Positions 1 to 7,995 of a DNA stretch of 45,655 bases are shown here, piece after piece (positions within the stretch are counted from its first letter, which is position 1; each line of letters opens with the position of its first letter). The position numbers were made by a program, and so were the translations under genes. The DNA lies in contig CAJXNS010000009.1 of assembly GCA_913057165.1 (NCBI GenBank), positions 1-45,655 on the forward strand, written 5' to 3'. Source of the stretch: an uncultured Trueperaceae bacterium. GTDB taxonomy: Bacteria; Deinococcota; Deinococci; Deinococcales; Trueperaceae. The notes beneath the pieces are model-generated. The model saw only the letters and a list, made by a program, of their open reading frames with translations. It did not search any database and had not been told where the DNA came from.

Positions 1-597
1 CTGCTGCAGCTCAAAAATGCGCAAACCCCGACCGACCGCGTGCACCGTCCCAGCAGGATTATGGATGATGGAACCGGCATGCACCGGCACGCGCCGCAGG
101 TGACGGTGAAGGTCGCCACGCCCAGCAGCCACACGTGCCTGAGCAAGATCCATGGGAGCCTTGGTACCCCAGAGCACGTGGGCGTCATGCGAGGCCTCCA
201 GCACCACCCACGATTCGGTTTTGCCGCGGTGGCCTGCCGCCCGCTGTTCGGGGGTGACCTGCGCGTCTGAGGGGTGCACTTGCACGGAAAGATCATCAGC
301 AGCATCCAAGATTTTGAGCATGATCGGCACCACAGGACCGTCACCGGGTTCAGGCGAAGGTCCAAGCCAAGCGGCACGGTCGCGTTGGACATGCTCAGCG
401 AGGGTGCCGGCGACCCCTTCGCTGGCGTGAACTGGGCTGTGGTCGTAGGCCAACCATGCTTCGCCGATGGGGTCGTGACCGGGCTCTACTTGGGCATCCT
501 TAATGGCGTCCAAGCCTGTCCCACCCCAAATGCGGCGCTTCAGTTCAGGCATGAGCAGCAGCGGTTGCGGCTGCGTTTTGGTGTCTTGGGGGCTCAT
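1..597 (-). CDS. manA: Mannose-6-phosphate isomerase, class I (3' end cut by window)
   Basis: Open from an ATG at 597 through 199 codons to the window edge, so the C-terminus lies outside. Translation shows class I phosphomannose isomerase motifs: an early RIWGG segment, LKILDAADDLSVQVHPSDA (zinc-binding region), KTESWVVLEA, and NPAGTVHAVGRGLRIFELQQ with the His and Glu/Gln context of the zinc site. The enzyme interconverts mannose-6-phosphate and fructose-6-phosphate in the cytoplasm, feeding nucleotide sugars for surface polysaccharide. Its ATG overlaps the stop of the ABC ATPase upstream (ATGA at 594-597), so the two are translationally coupled. The family assignment is strong; which sugar it prefers is not visible. 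Confidence 0.9.
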   Translation of the reverse strand, partial: MSPQDTKTQPQPLLLMPELKRRIWGGTGLDAIKDAQVEPGHDPIGEAWLAYDHSPVHASEGVAGTLAEHVQRDRAAWLGPSPEPGDGPVVPIMLKILDAADDLSVQVHPSDAQVTPEQRAAGHRGKTESWVVLEASHDAHVLWGTKAPMDLAQARVAAGRGDLHRHLRRVPVHAGSIIHNPAGTVHAVGRGLRIFELQQ

Positions 598-1289
598 GAT
601 GCGGCCTCAAGGTCGTGCAGTTGACCGTCCTCCAGGGTCCAGACGCGGTCAGCGTCCGCTTTGCGCGCTGGGTCGTGCGTGGCGAAGAGGACACCCACGT
701 TTGTTTCCTTGACCGCCTCTAAGAAGACGTTCATGACGCCATCCGCCGTGGCCGCGTCGAGACGGGCGGTCGGTTCATCCGCCAACACGAACGAGGGTTT
801 GGCGTGCAGCGCGCGAGCGATGGCCACGCGTTGCTTTTCGCCTCCGGACAGGGTTTGGGGGTCGCTGTCGGCCCGTCCTGCAAGGCCCACGAGGGTGAGC
901 ATCTCACGTGCCCCGTCCGGGTCGCGGAGTCCCGCAAGTCTGCCAGCCAGCTCGACGTTCTCAAGGACGGTCAGTTCGGGCAGCAGGTGGGCGTCTTGGA
1001 ACACGAACGAGACCACGCCGAGGCGTTCGCGGGTGCGTTCGGCTTCGCTGAGTGCGGTGACGTCACGGCCGTTCCAGCGCACCTCACCCTCATTCGGTGT
1101 TTGGAGTCCACCGAGGATGTGCAGCAGGGTGGTTTTGCCGCTTCCTGAACGACCGAGTAGGGCGTGGACGTCGCCTCGCATCATGCTGTAGTCGACACTT
1201 GAGAGCAGCACCACAGACCGGTGGCCGCCCTGTTGGGTGTACGCATGATGAATTTGACGAAGTTCAAGTGCATCCGTCACGCCCAGCAT
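594..1289 (-). CDS. ABC transporter ATP-binding protein, LolD/MacB type
   Basis: A 231-residue single nucleotide-binding domain. Walker A GRSGSGKTT lies near residue 47, a Q-loop in SFVFQDAHLLPELTVLENV, the signature LSGGEKQRVAIARAL, Walker B FVLADEPTARLD, and a switch His in FATHDP. The LLPELTVLENV stretch and short length fit the LolD/MacB/FtsE group, which drives MacB-like permeases in lipoprotein release or export. No permease gene is in view; the downstream partner is manA, overlapping by 4 bp, so the partner permease must be elsewhere. No convincing Shine-Dalgarno precedes the ATG. The upstream 25 bp is shared with the divergent crp gene. LolD itself is only a guess from similarity of motifs. 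Confidence 0.85.
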   Translation of the reverse strand: MLGVTDALELRQIHHAYTQQGGHRSVVLLSSVDYSMMRGDVHALLGRSGSGKTTLLHILGGLQTPNEGEVRWNGRDVTALSEAERTRERLGVVSFVFQDAHLLPELTVLENVELAGRLAGLRDPDGAREMLTLVGLAGRADSDPQTLSGGEKQRVAIARALHAKPSFVLADEPTARLDAATADGVMNVFLEAVKETNVGVLFATHDPARKADADRVWTLEDGQLHDLEAAS

Positions 1290-1302
1290 GGTAGCAGGGT
1301 GC

Positions 1303-1308
1303 TAGCGT
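1303..1308 (+). promoter_or_regulatory. Leaderless -10 box of the crp-family gene
   Basis: TAGCGT sits exactly 6 nt before the ATG at 1315, so transcription would begin at or next to the start codon. The box lies in a palindromic GCTAGC in the 25-bp gap to the divergent ABC gene. No -35 match is evident. The same box-to-start spacing recurs at other genes in this window. Confidence 0.5.
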
Positions 1309-1314
1309 TCTTCT

Positions 1315-2037
1315 ATGACCCAATTACAACCCCAACCGGCAAGTGCACCTGAACGCACCCCAAGCCCTGCTCTTGAAGCCCCGTTGTTTGAAGGCCTTGA
1401 GCGGCGTGCGCTGGATTTGGTTCAAGACGTCATGCGAACGCGGCGTTACAGCCCAGGCGATGTCCTGTTTCGGGAGTTTGATCCTTCCGATGCGGTGTAC
1501 GTGATGCGCTCTGGTGTGGTGAAGCTGTCAAAGGTGGATCTGGCTGGGCACGAAAAGACGCTGACCCTCCTCCGTCCACCGTCCGTCTTTGGAGAGATGG
1601 GCGTGATTGGCGATTACCCGCGCAGTGCATCTGCCACAGCGGCAGGTCCGGTCGAGGTCAGCCTCATTTTTTCAGATGATTTTGAACGTTTGATGGCGCA
1701 GTTTCCAGCGCTTGCGTTGAACGTGAACCGTATGCTGGCAGACCGCTTGCGCAGCATGGATGTTGAATCGCAAATTCTTTCGTATCAGGATGCGCAAGGA
1801 CGTGTGGCGTACGTGCTGCTTCGCTTGGTGCGGGACGGGATCGCCAGCGAACGCGATGGGGTGCCGCTCGTGCGGCTGACGCACCAGGAGCTCGCAAACC
1901 TGGCGGGCACCAGCCGGGAAACGGTCACCCGCGCCCTTAAGACACTTGATCACGAGGGTGTGATTGCGACGAAACCCAAAGAGATTCTGCTGGTTGACGT
2001 GATTGGGTTGGAAGAGATCCTGCATGACGTACGCTAG
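1315..2037 (+). CDS. Crp/Fnr-family transcriptional regulator
   Basis: A 240-residue protein: cyclic-nucleotide-binding beta-roll (about 25-145), dimerisation helix, and a C-terminal winged helix with the recognition segment LTHQELANLAGTSRETVTRA (188-207). The phosphate-binding cassette at 92-107 keeps the Gly-Glu and Arg-Ser residues that contact cAMP in E. coli CRP (FGEMG, YPRSASA), so ligand binding is possible, though some relatives work without a ligand. No Fe-S cysteines of the FNR type are present. A P450 gene follows 5 bp after its stop and is probably co-transcribed. In Thermus a CRP-family protein (LdrP) controls carotenoid genes including a P450, so a similar role is conceivable here but unproven. 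Confidence 0.88.
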   Translation: MTQLQPQPASAPERTPSPALEAPLFEGLERRALDLVQDVMRTRRYSPGDVLFREFDPSDAVYVMRSGVVKLSKVDLAGHEKTLTLLRPPSVFGEMGVIGDYPRSASATAAGPVEVSLIFSDDFERLMAQFPALALNVNRMLADRLRSMDVESQILSYQDAQGRVAYVLLRLVRDGIASERDGVPLVRLTHQELANLAGTSRETVTRALKTLDHEGVIATKPKEILLVDVIGLEEILHDVR

Positions 2038-2042
2038 GGGGC

Positions 2043-3383
2043 GTGACGCACGACACGCCTCCACCTGCGGGTAAGACCGCCACACCCGGTCCGGTCGGCC
2101 GCCAGCAGTTGCAGGCGTTGTCGCTCTTGGCTGAGGATTTGTATGACGGCCTTGACCGTCTTCGTGAACAGTACGGGCCGTCGTTTCGTGTGGGCATGGG
2201 CCGAGCGCAGGTGCTGTGGTTGTCTTCCCCGTCGTCTGCTGAAGCGTTGCTCGCCCGCCCTCCTGCGGACCTGACCATGCGCAAGGCCTACAGTTTTCTT
2301 GAACCGGTGGGTGGGCGCGGTGCGTTGATTGCGACCGATGGGGCACCCCACGGCACACGCCGGTCGGATTTAACCCGGCGGTTTTACGGTTCAGACGGCT
2401 CAGTGTGGATGGAAAGCCTTCACGAGCGCTTCCCGGCTTGGCTTGACCAGCACGCCCAGCTTCAGGTCGTTCCTTCGTTTTTGGATGCCGTCCGCCCGCT
2501 GCTGCTCGATGTAGTGCTCGACACGATGGTTGGGAGATCCTCCCTCGCTGAAGACCGCACGTGGAAACAGCAGGTCATGGCGCTGATGGAGCATTCCACG
2601 CGCTCACTGACCGAGCAGTTCATTCGCGTCCCACTCCCGGGCTCCTCTTGGGCGTCGTTTCTGGCCACACGGCGTGAGGTTGACCGGGCCCTAAACGCCG
2701 CCATTGACGAACGCCTGGCGCAAGGCACCCCCGATGATGGAACGTTTGACGTGCTGGACTTGGTCGTCTCGATGGCTGAGAACGGACGCTATCCGGCGGG
2801 TGGTGCGCGGCGCGCGATTCGCGATGAAATTATGGGCCTCATCTCCGCTGGTTTTGAAACCACTGCGTCTGCGTCAACGTGGGCGCTGGCTTACACGCAA
2901 AGCGAGCCAGTTTGGGGCAGCGAACTGAAGCGCCGTTTGCAGGATCTGTCGGCCAAAGAGGTGCTTACCGACCCTTGGGTGGATGCATTTTTGAACGAGG
3001 TTTTGCGGCTGCGCCCGCCCGCTCCGGTGATGCTTCGGCGCGCAACGCGGCGTACGCAAATCGACGGGCATACCGTTCCCAAAGGAAGCCTGGTGGCGTT
3101 TACCGTCTGGCTCCTGCACCGAGATGGTGATCTCCATGCCGATGCAGCAACATTCAATCCCGAGCGTTTTCTTGACACCAAACCGGAACGGTGGTCGTTT
3201 CTTCCATTTGGTTACGGGGAGCGGTACTGCATTGGCGGTCCAATGGCACGGACCCTTATCAAGGGCCTCCTGCACCAGCTCTACCAACAGGCTGACGTTT
3301 CAGGTGTACCTGGCAGCATGAAGCCGGCAGGCCTTTCGCTTAGGCCGGTCCAAAACGTCCAAGTCATGTTGAACGCACGCTAA
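2043..3383 (+). CDS. Cytochrome P450
   Basis: A 446-residue soluble P450 without an N-terminal membrane anchor. The I-helix oxygen-activation motif AGFETT is at 269-274, the K-helix ExxR is E319-R322, and the heme loop FGYGERYCIGG places the thiolate Cys at 396, matching FxxGxRxCxG. All catalytic landmarks are intact. It starts at GTG 2043, five bases after the crp stop, with a G-rich AGGGGGC just upstream, and ends without an obvious terminator. The substrate cannot be read from the sequence. Thermus and Deinococcus P450s of this size hydroxylate carotenoids (CYP175A1, CYP287A1), so carotenoid hydroxylation is the most natural guess given the CRP-type neighbour. Confidence 0.93.
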   Translation: MTHDTPPPAGKTATPGPVGRQQLQALSLLAEDLYDGLDRLREQYGPSFRVGMGRAQVLWLSSPSSAEALLARPPADLTMRKAYSFLEPVGGRGALIATDGAPHGTRRSDLTRRFYGSDGSVWMESLHERFPAWLDQHAQLQVVPSFLDAVRPLLLDVVLDTMVGRSSLAEDRTWKQQVMALMEHSTRSLTEQFIRVPLPGSSWASFLATRREVDRALNAAIDERLAQGTPDDGTFDVLDLVVSMAENGRYPAGGARRAIRDEIMGLISAGFETTASASTWALAYTQSEPVWGSELKRRLQDLSAKEVLTDPWVDAFLNEVLRLRPPAPVMLRRATRRTQIDGHTVPKGSLVAFTVWLLHRDGDLHADAATFNPERFLDTKPERWSFLPFGYGERYCIGGPMARTLIKGLLHQLYQQADVSGVPGSMKPAGLSLRPVQNVQVMLNAR

Positions 3384-3754
3384 GCGGCGAGTCTAAATTT
3401 CGGCCAGCAATCCCGCTCGCGCGGTGCCAGACTAAATACCGTGGATTCTTTCTAGTACGACTGACTATCTCGATCTGAAATTTGTATTCAGAAGGCCACG
3501 ACCTTTCAAGCCATTCAGATGTGGGTTGCGACCGCGAGACGTTCAGCGAATAGCTGCGCTTCAAGCACCTGGCTGTCAGATACCAATCACTTGTTCCAGC
3601 CATTCATTGCCTCCGTCCGCTATACAAGCCTAACCACCAAAGGCACTCCAATTAATCTTTCTCTTCGCTTCGGACTGCTTGCTTGAGATCGATACGTCGG
3701 AGTATGTTTATGCATGGTTCGCAAGTTTATTCGGTCGCCAAGGAGTGCATCCGG
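3384..3754. other. Intergenic stretch, visibly more AT-rich than its surroundings
   Basis: 371 bp between the P450 stop and the lipoprotein start. It contains runs such as CTAAATTT, GACTAAATACC and AATTAATCTTTCTC that are rare elsewhere in this GC-rich window. I see no tRNA, clear terminator, inverted-repeat ends or convincing -35/-10 pair; TATACA near 3622 is the only -10-like word and lacks the final T. Short ORFs here are unsupported. Confidence 0.6.
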
Positions 3755-5368
3755 ATGAGAGCCCTCTGGCTGGGTGTCACGCTCATTGTTTCGGTCCTGG
3801 CGATCGGTTCGTGTTCATCTACAGTTGTCGAAACTCCGTCGAACCTTGCCATCGCAGCAGGCAACAATCAGGCAGCCACCGCAGGCACGACGCTCACGAC
3901 TCCACCCGCTGTCATTGTCCGTGATGCAAACAATCAGCCAGTTCCAAACGTGGACATCACGTTTAACGTGGCCTCTGGCGGAGGCTCAGCGACAGGGGTC
4001 AACACAACGACCGATGCCACCGGCATCGCGACGCTCGGAAGTTGGACGCTGGGTGAAACACCAGGTGAAAACACATTAACTGCAAGCGGATCGGGGTTGT
4101 CGGGCTCCCCTGTCACGTTTACCGCCACCGGCCAGCTCGAGGTGCCAGTGATTACCGGTCCTTCTGGCGGAGCCGGCGCAACATCGTCGGCCATCTCGGT
4201 ACCCGAGAACCAAACATCCATCTTTACGCTGCTGGCTTCAACACTGGTGACTTGGTCAAAGGTGGATGGTTTAGATGCAGCATTATTTAACCTTGATACG
4301 GCTACCGGCGAACTTACATTTTCCGCTGCTCCAAATTTTGAAAATCCGAAAGACGCCGACGGAGATAACACGTACACGTTGACCGTCCGTGCGACCAATG
4401 CCAATGGCAACACAAGCGATCAAACGATCAACGTGACTGTTACTGACGTGGACGAGTTTGACATCACAACCACGGTCTACGCCGTTAGCTTCACAAATGG
4501 CCAGTTGATCAGCTTCGACCTTGATGATCCCGCGGGCACGAAAACGACGATTTCACCCGCCGGTTCAATCCTCCAGCCAGCAGCGCTTGCCGTGGGACCG
4601 GACGGAAATGTCTACGTCGGCGAGAACGGAGACGGTTCGACCTTTCAACCCCGGATCTCCAAGGTTGACCCTTCAACCACCACCCTTTCAACCGTCTATG
4701 CGTTTGGTGACTTTGGGGTCTTCCCTGGGGGGCTCGCTTTTAAAGGCTCAGATCTGCTGATCGGTCGCAATCCCGACTTCATTGATACCGGACCCATCGT
4801 CAAGCTGGTGAATGCCGCAGTTGGTGGCCCGCTGGCGGTCAGTGACTACACAAGCGGCGGGAACCTATCAAGTAGCCCAGGGCTTGCACTCGCTGCAGAC
4901 GGGCGGTTGTACGTGAGCGATCAAGCCTACGACTTCAATACCTCAATCGCGAGCGGACCCGTGAAGCGTTTCAACGCAGACGGCACTTATAGCAGCGAAG
5001 TAATCGCGGATGGCGCAAACTTGTCGGGCCCATATGGTGTGGCCATCAACGACAACATGCTCTACACGTCAAGCCTGATGACCGGGACCGTGCTTAAGAC
5101 CGACCTCACCACAGACGAAACCACAATCTTCTTCGACTCGGGAACCCCTTCAGGAGTCGGTCCACTCACGGCCCTAAGTGACGGCGGACTCTTGGTCGGC
5201 AGCCCCTCAGGCAACGGCAATATTTACCACCTCGCCGAGGATGGAACCCTGCTCGCAACGTTCGGATCAGGCCTTGGAAACGTGAGCGGTCTTACCCACG
5301 TTGAAACGATTGTTCCTCAGGTCAGTTCAAGCCAAACACCCTCGGCCGTGGTGGATGATGCACCGTAG
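3755..5368 (+). CDS. Lipoprotein with Ig-like, cadherin-like and beta-propeller regions
   Basis: The ATG at 3755 is preceded by a strong AAGGAG nine bases upstream and opens a lipoprotein signal (MRALW, hydrophobic core, lipobox AIGSC with the lipidated Cys at about residue 20); an open frame reaching further upstream is not needed. Of 537 residues, about 28-128 resemble a Big-1 Ig-like domain (AGNNQAATAGTTL, VRDANNQPVPNVDITF), 140-230 a cadherin-like repeat (ISVPENQ, TGELTFSAAPNFENPKDADG), and 235-520 an NHL/SMP-30-like propeller with repeated LAVGPDGNVYVG and LALAADGRLYVSD blades. It is probably a surface-exposed binding or adhesive protein; ligand unknown. Codon use is less GC-rich than its neighbours, and both flanks are gene-poor, suggesting later acquisition. 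Confidence 0.82.
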   Translation: MRALWLGVTLIVSVLAIGSCSSTVVETPSNLAIAAGNNQAATAGTTLTTPPAVIVRDANNQPVPNVDITFNVASGGGSATGVNTTTDATGIATLGSWTLGETPGENTLTASGSGLSGSPVTFTATGQLEVPVITGPSGGAGATSSAISVPENQTSIFTLLASTLVTWSKVDGLDAALFNLDTATGELTFSAAPNFENPKDADGDNTYTLTVRATNANGNTSDQTINVTVTDVDEFDITTTVYAVSFTNGQLISFDLDDPAGTKTTISPAGSILQPAALAVGPDGNVYVGENGDGSTFQPRISKVDPSTTTLSTVYAFGDFGVFPGGLAFKGSDLLIGRNPDFIDTGPIVKLVNAAVGGPLAVSDYTSGGNLSSSPGLALAADGRLYVSDQAYDFNTSIASGPVKRFNADGTYSSEVIADGANLSGPYGVAINDNMLYTSSLMTGTVLKTDLTTDETTIFFDSGTPSGVGPLTALSDGGLLVGSPSGNGNIYHLAEDGTLLATFGSGLGNVSGLTHVETIVPQVSSSQTPSAVVDDAP

Positions 5369-5642
5369 CGACTGAGGTGGCCAGCACCCTGTAGCGACAC
5401 CGAGGTTAGACGAGGTTTCGGCTGTCAGCAGACGCAGCAAGCATCGCCGTAAACCCAAAGTTGTTTACCGGAAACGACAAGCATTGAACAAGGCTGATGC
5501 GTGCACAGGACCGCCGATTGTTACCACGACGACGATTTCGCGAATACGTGAACGGCCCCAGAGTCAAAGACGGATGCCTGTGAACCCGTAAACCGTCGGT
5601 GGAGCGCTGCACCCAAGCCCACCACATCCTCAACAAACCAAT
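5369..5642. other. Intergenic stretch without recognisable features
   Basis: Between the lipoprotein stop and the tRNA-cluster terminator. A minus-strand frame runs through here and the tRNA-Thr gene but its translation (starting MSAVQSRPWPPS) is low-complexity and overlaps the tRNA, so I do not call it. A short direct similarity, GTAGCGAC followed by GAGG, occurs twice at about 5366-5405. Confidence 0.5.
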
Positions 5643-5670
5643 AAAAAATCCCCGTACTGGACAGGGATTC
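5643..5670 (-). terminator. Intrinsic terminator of the tRNA cluster
   Basis: On the minus strand AATCCC and GGGATT flank a short loop and run straight into TTTTTATT. It lies a few bases after the CCA end of tRNA-Thr, the last gene of the cluster. Confidence 0.8.
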
Positions 5671-5674
5671 TCAT

Positions 5675-5749
5675 TGGAGCCAACGGTCGGAATTGAACCG
5701 ACGACCTGCCGATTACGAATCGGCTGCTCTACCGCTGAGCTACGTTGGC
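5675..5749 (-). tRNA. tRNA-Thr (CGT)
   Basis: Minus-strand cloverleaf: acceptor GCCAACG pairs with CGTTGGC, D stem GCTC/GAGC, anticodon stem GCCGA/TCGGC with loop TTCGTAA (anticodon CGT, reads ACG), T stem GTCGG/CCGAC with TTCAATT loop. The CCA end is encoded (discriminator T). It is the third and last gene of the Asp-Phe-Thr cluster and is followed by an intrinsic terminator. Confidence 0.96.
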
Positions 5750-5762
5750 GCACAACCGTCGA

Positions 5763-5838
5763 TGGTGGCCAGGGGCGGGATTGAACCGCCGACACTACGA
5801 TTTTCAGTCGTATGCTCTACCAACTGAGCTACCTGGCC
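5763..5838 (-). tRNA. tRNA-Phe (GAA)
   Basis: Minus-strand cloverleaf with acceptor GGCCAGG/CCTGGCC, anticodon loop CTGAAAA (GAA), T loop TTCAATC and encoded ACCA end. Middle gene of the cluster, 13 bp upstream of tRNA-Thr in transcription order. Confidence 0.97.
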
Positions 5839-5845
5839 TCGCGTT

Positions 5846-5867
5846 AAGGCGCCCCGTGGGGCGCCTT
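5846..5867. other. Perfect GC-rich hairpin between tRNA-Phe and tRNA-Asp
   Basis: AAGGCGCCCC and GGGGCGCCTT are perfect complements separated by GT, forming a ten-pair inverted repeat in the 38-bp tRNA spacer. There is no T-run on either strand, so it is more likely an RNA-processing hairpin or partial terminator than a full intrinsic terminator. Confidence 0.7.
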
Positions 5868-5876
5868 CGGCGATTG

Positions 5877-5952
5877 TGGCGGAGCCGACGGGATTCGAAC
5901 CCGCGACCTTCTGCGTGACAGGCAGATATGCTAACCGCTACACTACGGCTCC
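5877..5952 (-). tRNA. tRNA-Asp (GTC)
   Basis: Minus-strand cloverleaf with acceptor GGAGCCG/CGGCTCC, anticodon stem TCTGC/GCAGA around loop CTGTCAC (GTC), T arm GCGGG-TTCGAAT-CCCGT and encoded GCCA end. First gene of the cluster, behind a consensus-like promoter. Confidence 0.97.
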
Positions 5953-5983
5953 GCGCCTGAACGCGCATTGCTGCGCGACGAGA

Positions 5984-6012
5984 AGTCTAACCGTCTTCAG
6001 ACGGGGTGTCAA
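5984..6012 (-). promoter_or_regulatory. Promoter of the tRNA-Asp/Phe/Thr cluster
   Basis: Minus strand: -35 TTGACA (6012-6007), 17-bp spacer, -10 TAGACT (5989-5984), about 30 bp before tRNA-Asp. The -35 overlaps the dxs stop codon. The spacer contains the inverted repeat CCGTCT-GA-AGACGG. The boxes are the best -35 match in the window. Confidence 0.8.
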
Positions 6013-7922
6013 TCAGACGTCACGCCGCCAACCACGTTCTCTTCAACCGTTGCTTCTGGGTCCACAAGTGGCGAACCCAGTTGCGCCTCAAGCGTGGCGC
6101 GAATGCCTTCAGGACCCATGCCATGCGCCTCGTGGAACGCCTTTGGACTCCCGTGAGGCACGAACACATCCGGCAAGCCAAGGCGCTTAAGTGGGACGTC
6201 CAAGCCTTCATCCTTGAGCGCCTCTGCCACAGCCGTGCCAAGCCCACCCGGCAGGGTGTGATCCTCGACCGTGATGAGCTTTGCCCCCTCCTCTGCGAGC
6301 TCGTGAAGCAGGCCAAGATCCAACGGTTTGACGAACTGCATGTCAACCACACCGACACGTGGGTCGCGACCGGCCGCCTCAAGGGCGTAACCCACCGTTG
6401 GGCCCAACGCCAGGACGACAACCTCAGACCCTTCTTTCAGGCGTTCCGCCTTGCCCCACACCACGGGTTGCCATGCCTCAGGGTCTGCATTATCGGCCGG
6501 TTCGACCGAACCGCGCGGCCAGCGTAGTGCCACTGGTCCTGGGGTCTCCACCGCCGCCTTCAGCATCGACTGAAGCTTGTTTGCATTGCGCGGCATGGCT
6601 ATCGCCATGTTCGGAACGGCCCGAAGGTAAGCAATATCAAAAATGCCTTGGTGCGTCGCGCCATCGCCGCCCACCAAACCGGCACGGTCGATGGCAAACA
6701 CCACATCAAGGTTTTCGATGGCCACGTCGTGAATGACTTGGTCGTACCCACGCTGCAGGAATGTGGAGTAAATAGCCACGATCGGTTTTTCACCTTGCAG
6801 CGCCAAGCCGGCACCGGTGGTGACGGCAACATCCTCAGCAATCCCGACGTCAATGTAGCGGTCACGGTGACGTCGCGAGTACTCCACAAGGCCGGAACCC
6901 TCACGCATGGCGGGCGTAATCATCCACACGCGGTCATCGTGATTGGCAAGCGCATCGGCGGCGTCCCCAAACGCATCTGACCAGCTGTACGTCTTGCCGG
7001 CATGCACGGGGTTTTCAGGATTGAATGACGACGCCCCGTGCCACAAGATCGGGTCGCTTTCCGCCACGTCGTAGCCCTTGCCTTTGCGGGTCAGCACGTG
7101 CAGCATGGTGGGACCTTCAAGCTGATCGATGTGCTCAAGGTAGTACAAGAGCTCCTCAAGGTTATGGCCGTCGATCGGCCCGACGTACCTAAGCCCCATA
7201 GCGTGGAACGGGTTGTTGCTGGCGGGATCGAAGAAACGGCGCGTGGCATCCTTAGCGCGACTGCCAAGGTCCGCGAGAGGCTTCCAGACTTCCCCTAGCG
7301 CGCGTTTGGATGATTTTTCCGCCGATTGCAGCCAAGGTTGCACCTGCAGCTGACGCATGTAGTGGTTCAGGGCGCCCACGTTCTCGCTGATGGACATGTC
7401 GTTGTCGTTCAAGATCACGGTCATCTTGGGTTTGACGTGACCGATCTGGTTCAGCGCCGCGAGGGCCATGCCACCGGTGAGGGCGCCGTCCCCAATGACG
7501 GGAATCACACGGTAGTCGTCACCGCGCGAGTCACGTGCCAGCGCCATGCCGAGTGCGGCTGCGAGGCTGGTGGATGCGTGTCCGACCGTTAAGGCGTCGT
7601 GTTCGGATTCACTGGTGGCTGTGAAGCCGGCCAGACCGCCTAGGGTCCGAATGCCGCCCATTTGGTCGCGCCGGCCGGTCAGGATCTTATGCCCGTACGT
7701 TTGGTGGCCGACGTCCCACACAAAACGGTCTTCAGCCGAGTTGAACAACCAGTGCAGGGCCACGGTGAGTTCCACCGCGCCTAGGCTTGAGGCCAAATGA
7801 CCACCTGTTTGGGAGCACACACGGATGATGTCTCGGCGCAGGGCGTCAGCGAACGCCGGCAGTTCGTCACGACTGACCGCCTTGACGTCTTCCGGACCTC
7901 GCACGTCTTCAAGTCGCACCAT
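6009..7922 (-). CDS. dxs: 1-deoxy-D-xylulose-5-phosphate synthase
   Basis: A 637-residue thiamine-diphosphate enzyme that condenses pyruvate and glyceraldehyde-3-phosphate, the first step of the MEP pathway to isoprenoids (quinones, carotenoids). N-terminal TPP domain: FVWDVGHQTYGHKILTGR, GHASTSLAAALGMA, and the diphosphate-binding GDGALTGGMALAALN; the central transketolase domain contains DRAGLVGGDGATHQGIFD; the C-terminal domain follows (PVALRWPRG, VEDHTLPGGLG). Full family length. The ATG at 7922 follows a GGGGA/GAG stretch. The upstream neighbours FAH and ABC-F face the same way with short gaps. A P450 and the isoprenoid route in one window would fit a carotenoid-making organism, but that link is inference. 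Confidence 0.97.
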   Translation of the reverse strand: MVRLEDVRGPEDVKAVSRDELPAFADALRRDIIRVCSQTGGHLASSLGAVELTVALHWLFNSAEDRFVWDVGHQTYGHKILTGRRDQMGGIRTLGGLAGFTATSESEHDALTVGHASTSLAAALGMALARDSRGDDYRVIPVIGDGALTGGMALAALNQIGHVKPKMTVILNDNDMSISENVGALNHYMRQLQVQPWLQSAEKSSKRALGEVWKPLADLGSRAKDATRRFFDPASNNPFHAMGLRYVGPIDGHNLEELLYYLEHIDQLEGPTMLHVLTRKGKGYDVAESDPILWHGASSFNPENPVHAGKTYSWSDAFGDAADALANHDDRVWMITPAMREGSGLVEYSRRHRDRYIDVGIAEDVAVTTGAGLALQGEKPIVAIYSTFLQRGYDQVIHDVAIENLDVVFAIDRAGLVGGDGATHQGIFDIAYLRAVPNMAIAMPRNANKLQSMLKAAVETPGPVALRWPRGSVEPADNADPEAWQPVVWGKAERLKEGSEVVVLALGPTVGYALEAAGRDPRVGVVDMQFVKPLDLGLLHELAEEGAKLITVEDHTLPGGLGTAVAEALKDEGLDVPLKRLGLPDVFVPHGSPKAFHEAHGMGPEGIRATLEAQLGSPLVDPEATVEENVVGGVTSD

Positions 7923-7995
7923 AAGCTCGTCCCCTATACCGAAATCCTAACGCTCTTACTTTACGCGCTCCGTAGGCCACGCCCGATTTCACAGG

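Noticed and set aside
5406-5795. 129-residue minus-strand frame
   Set aside because: It reads through tRNA-Thr and part of tRNA-Phe on the same strand, with no domain-like sequence.
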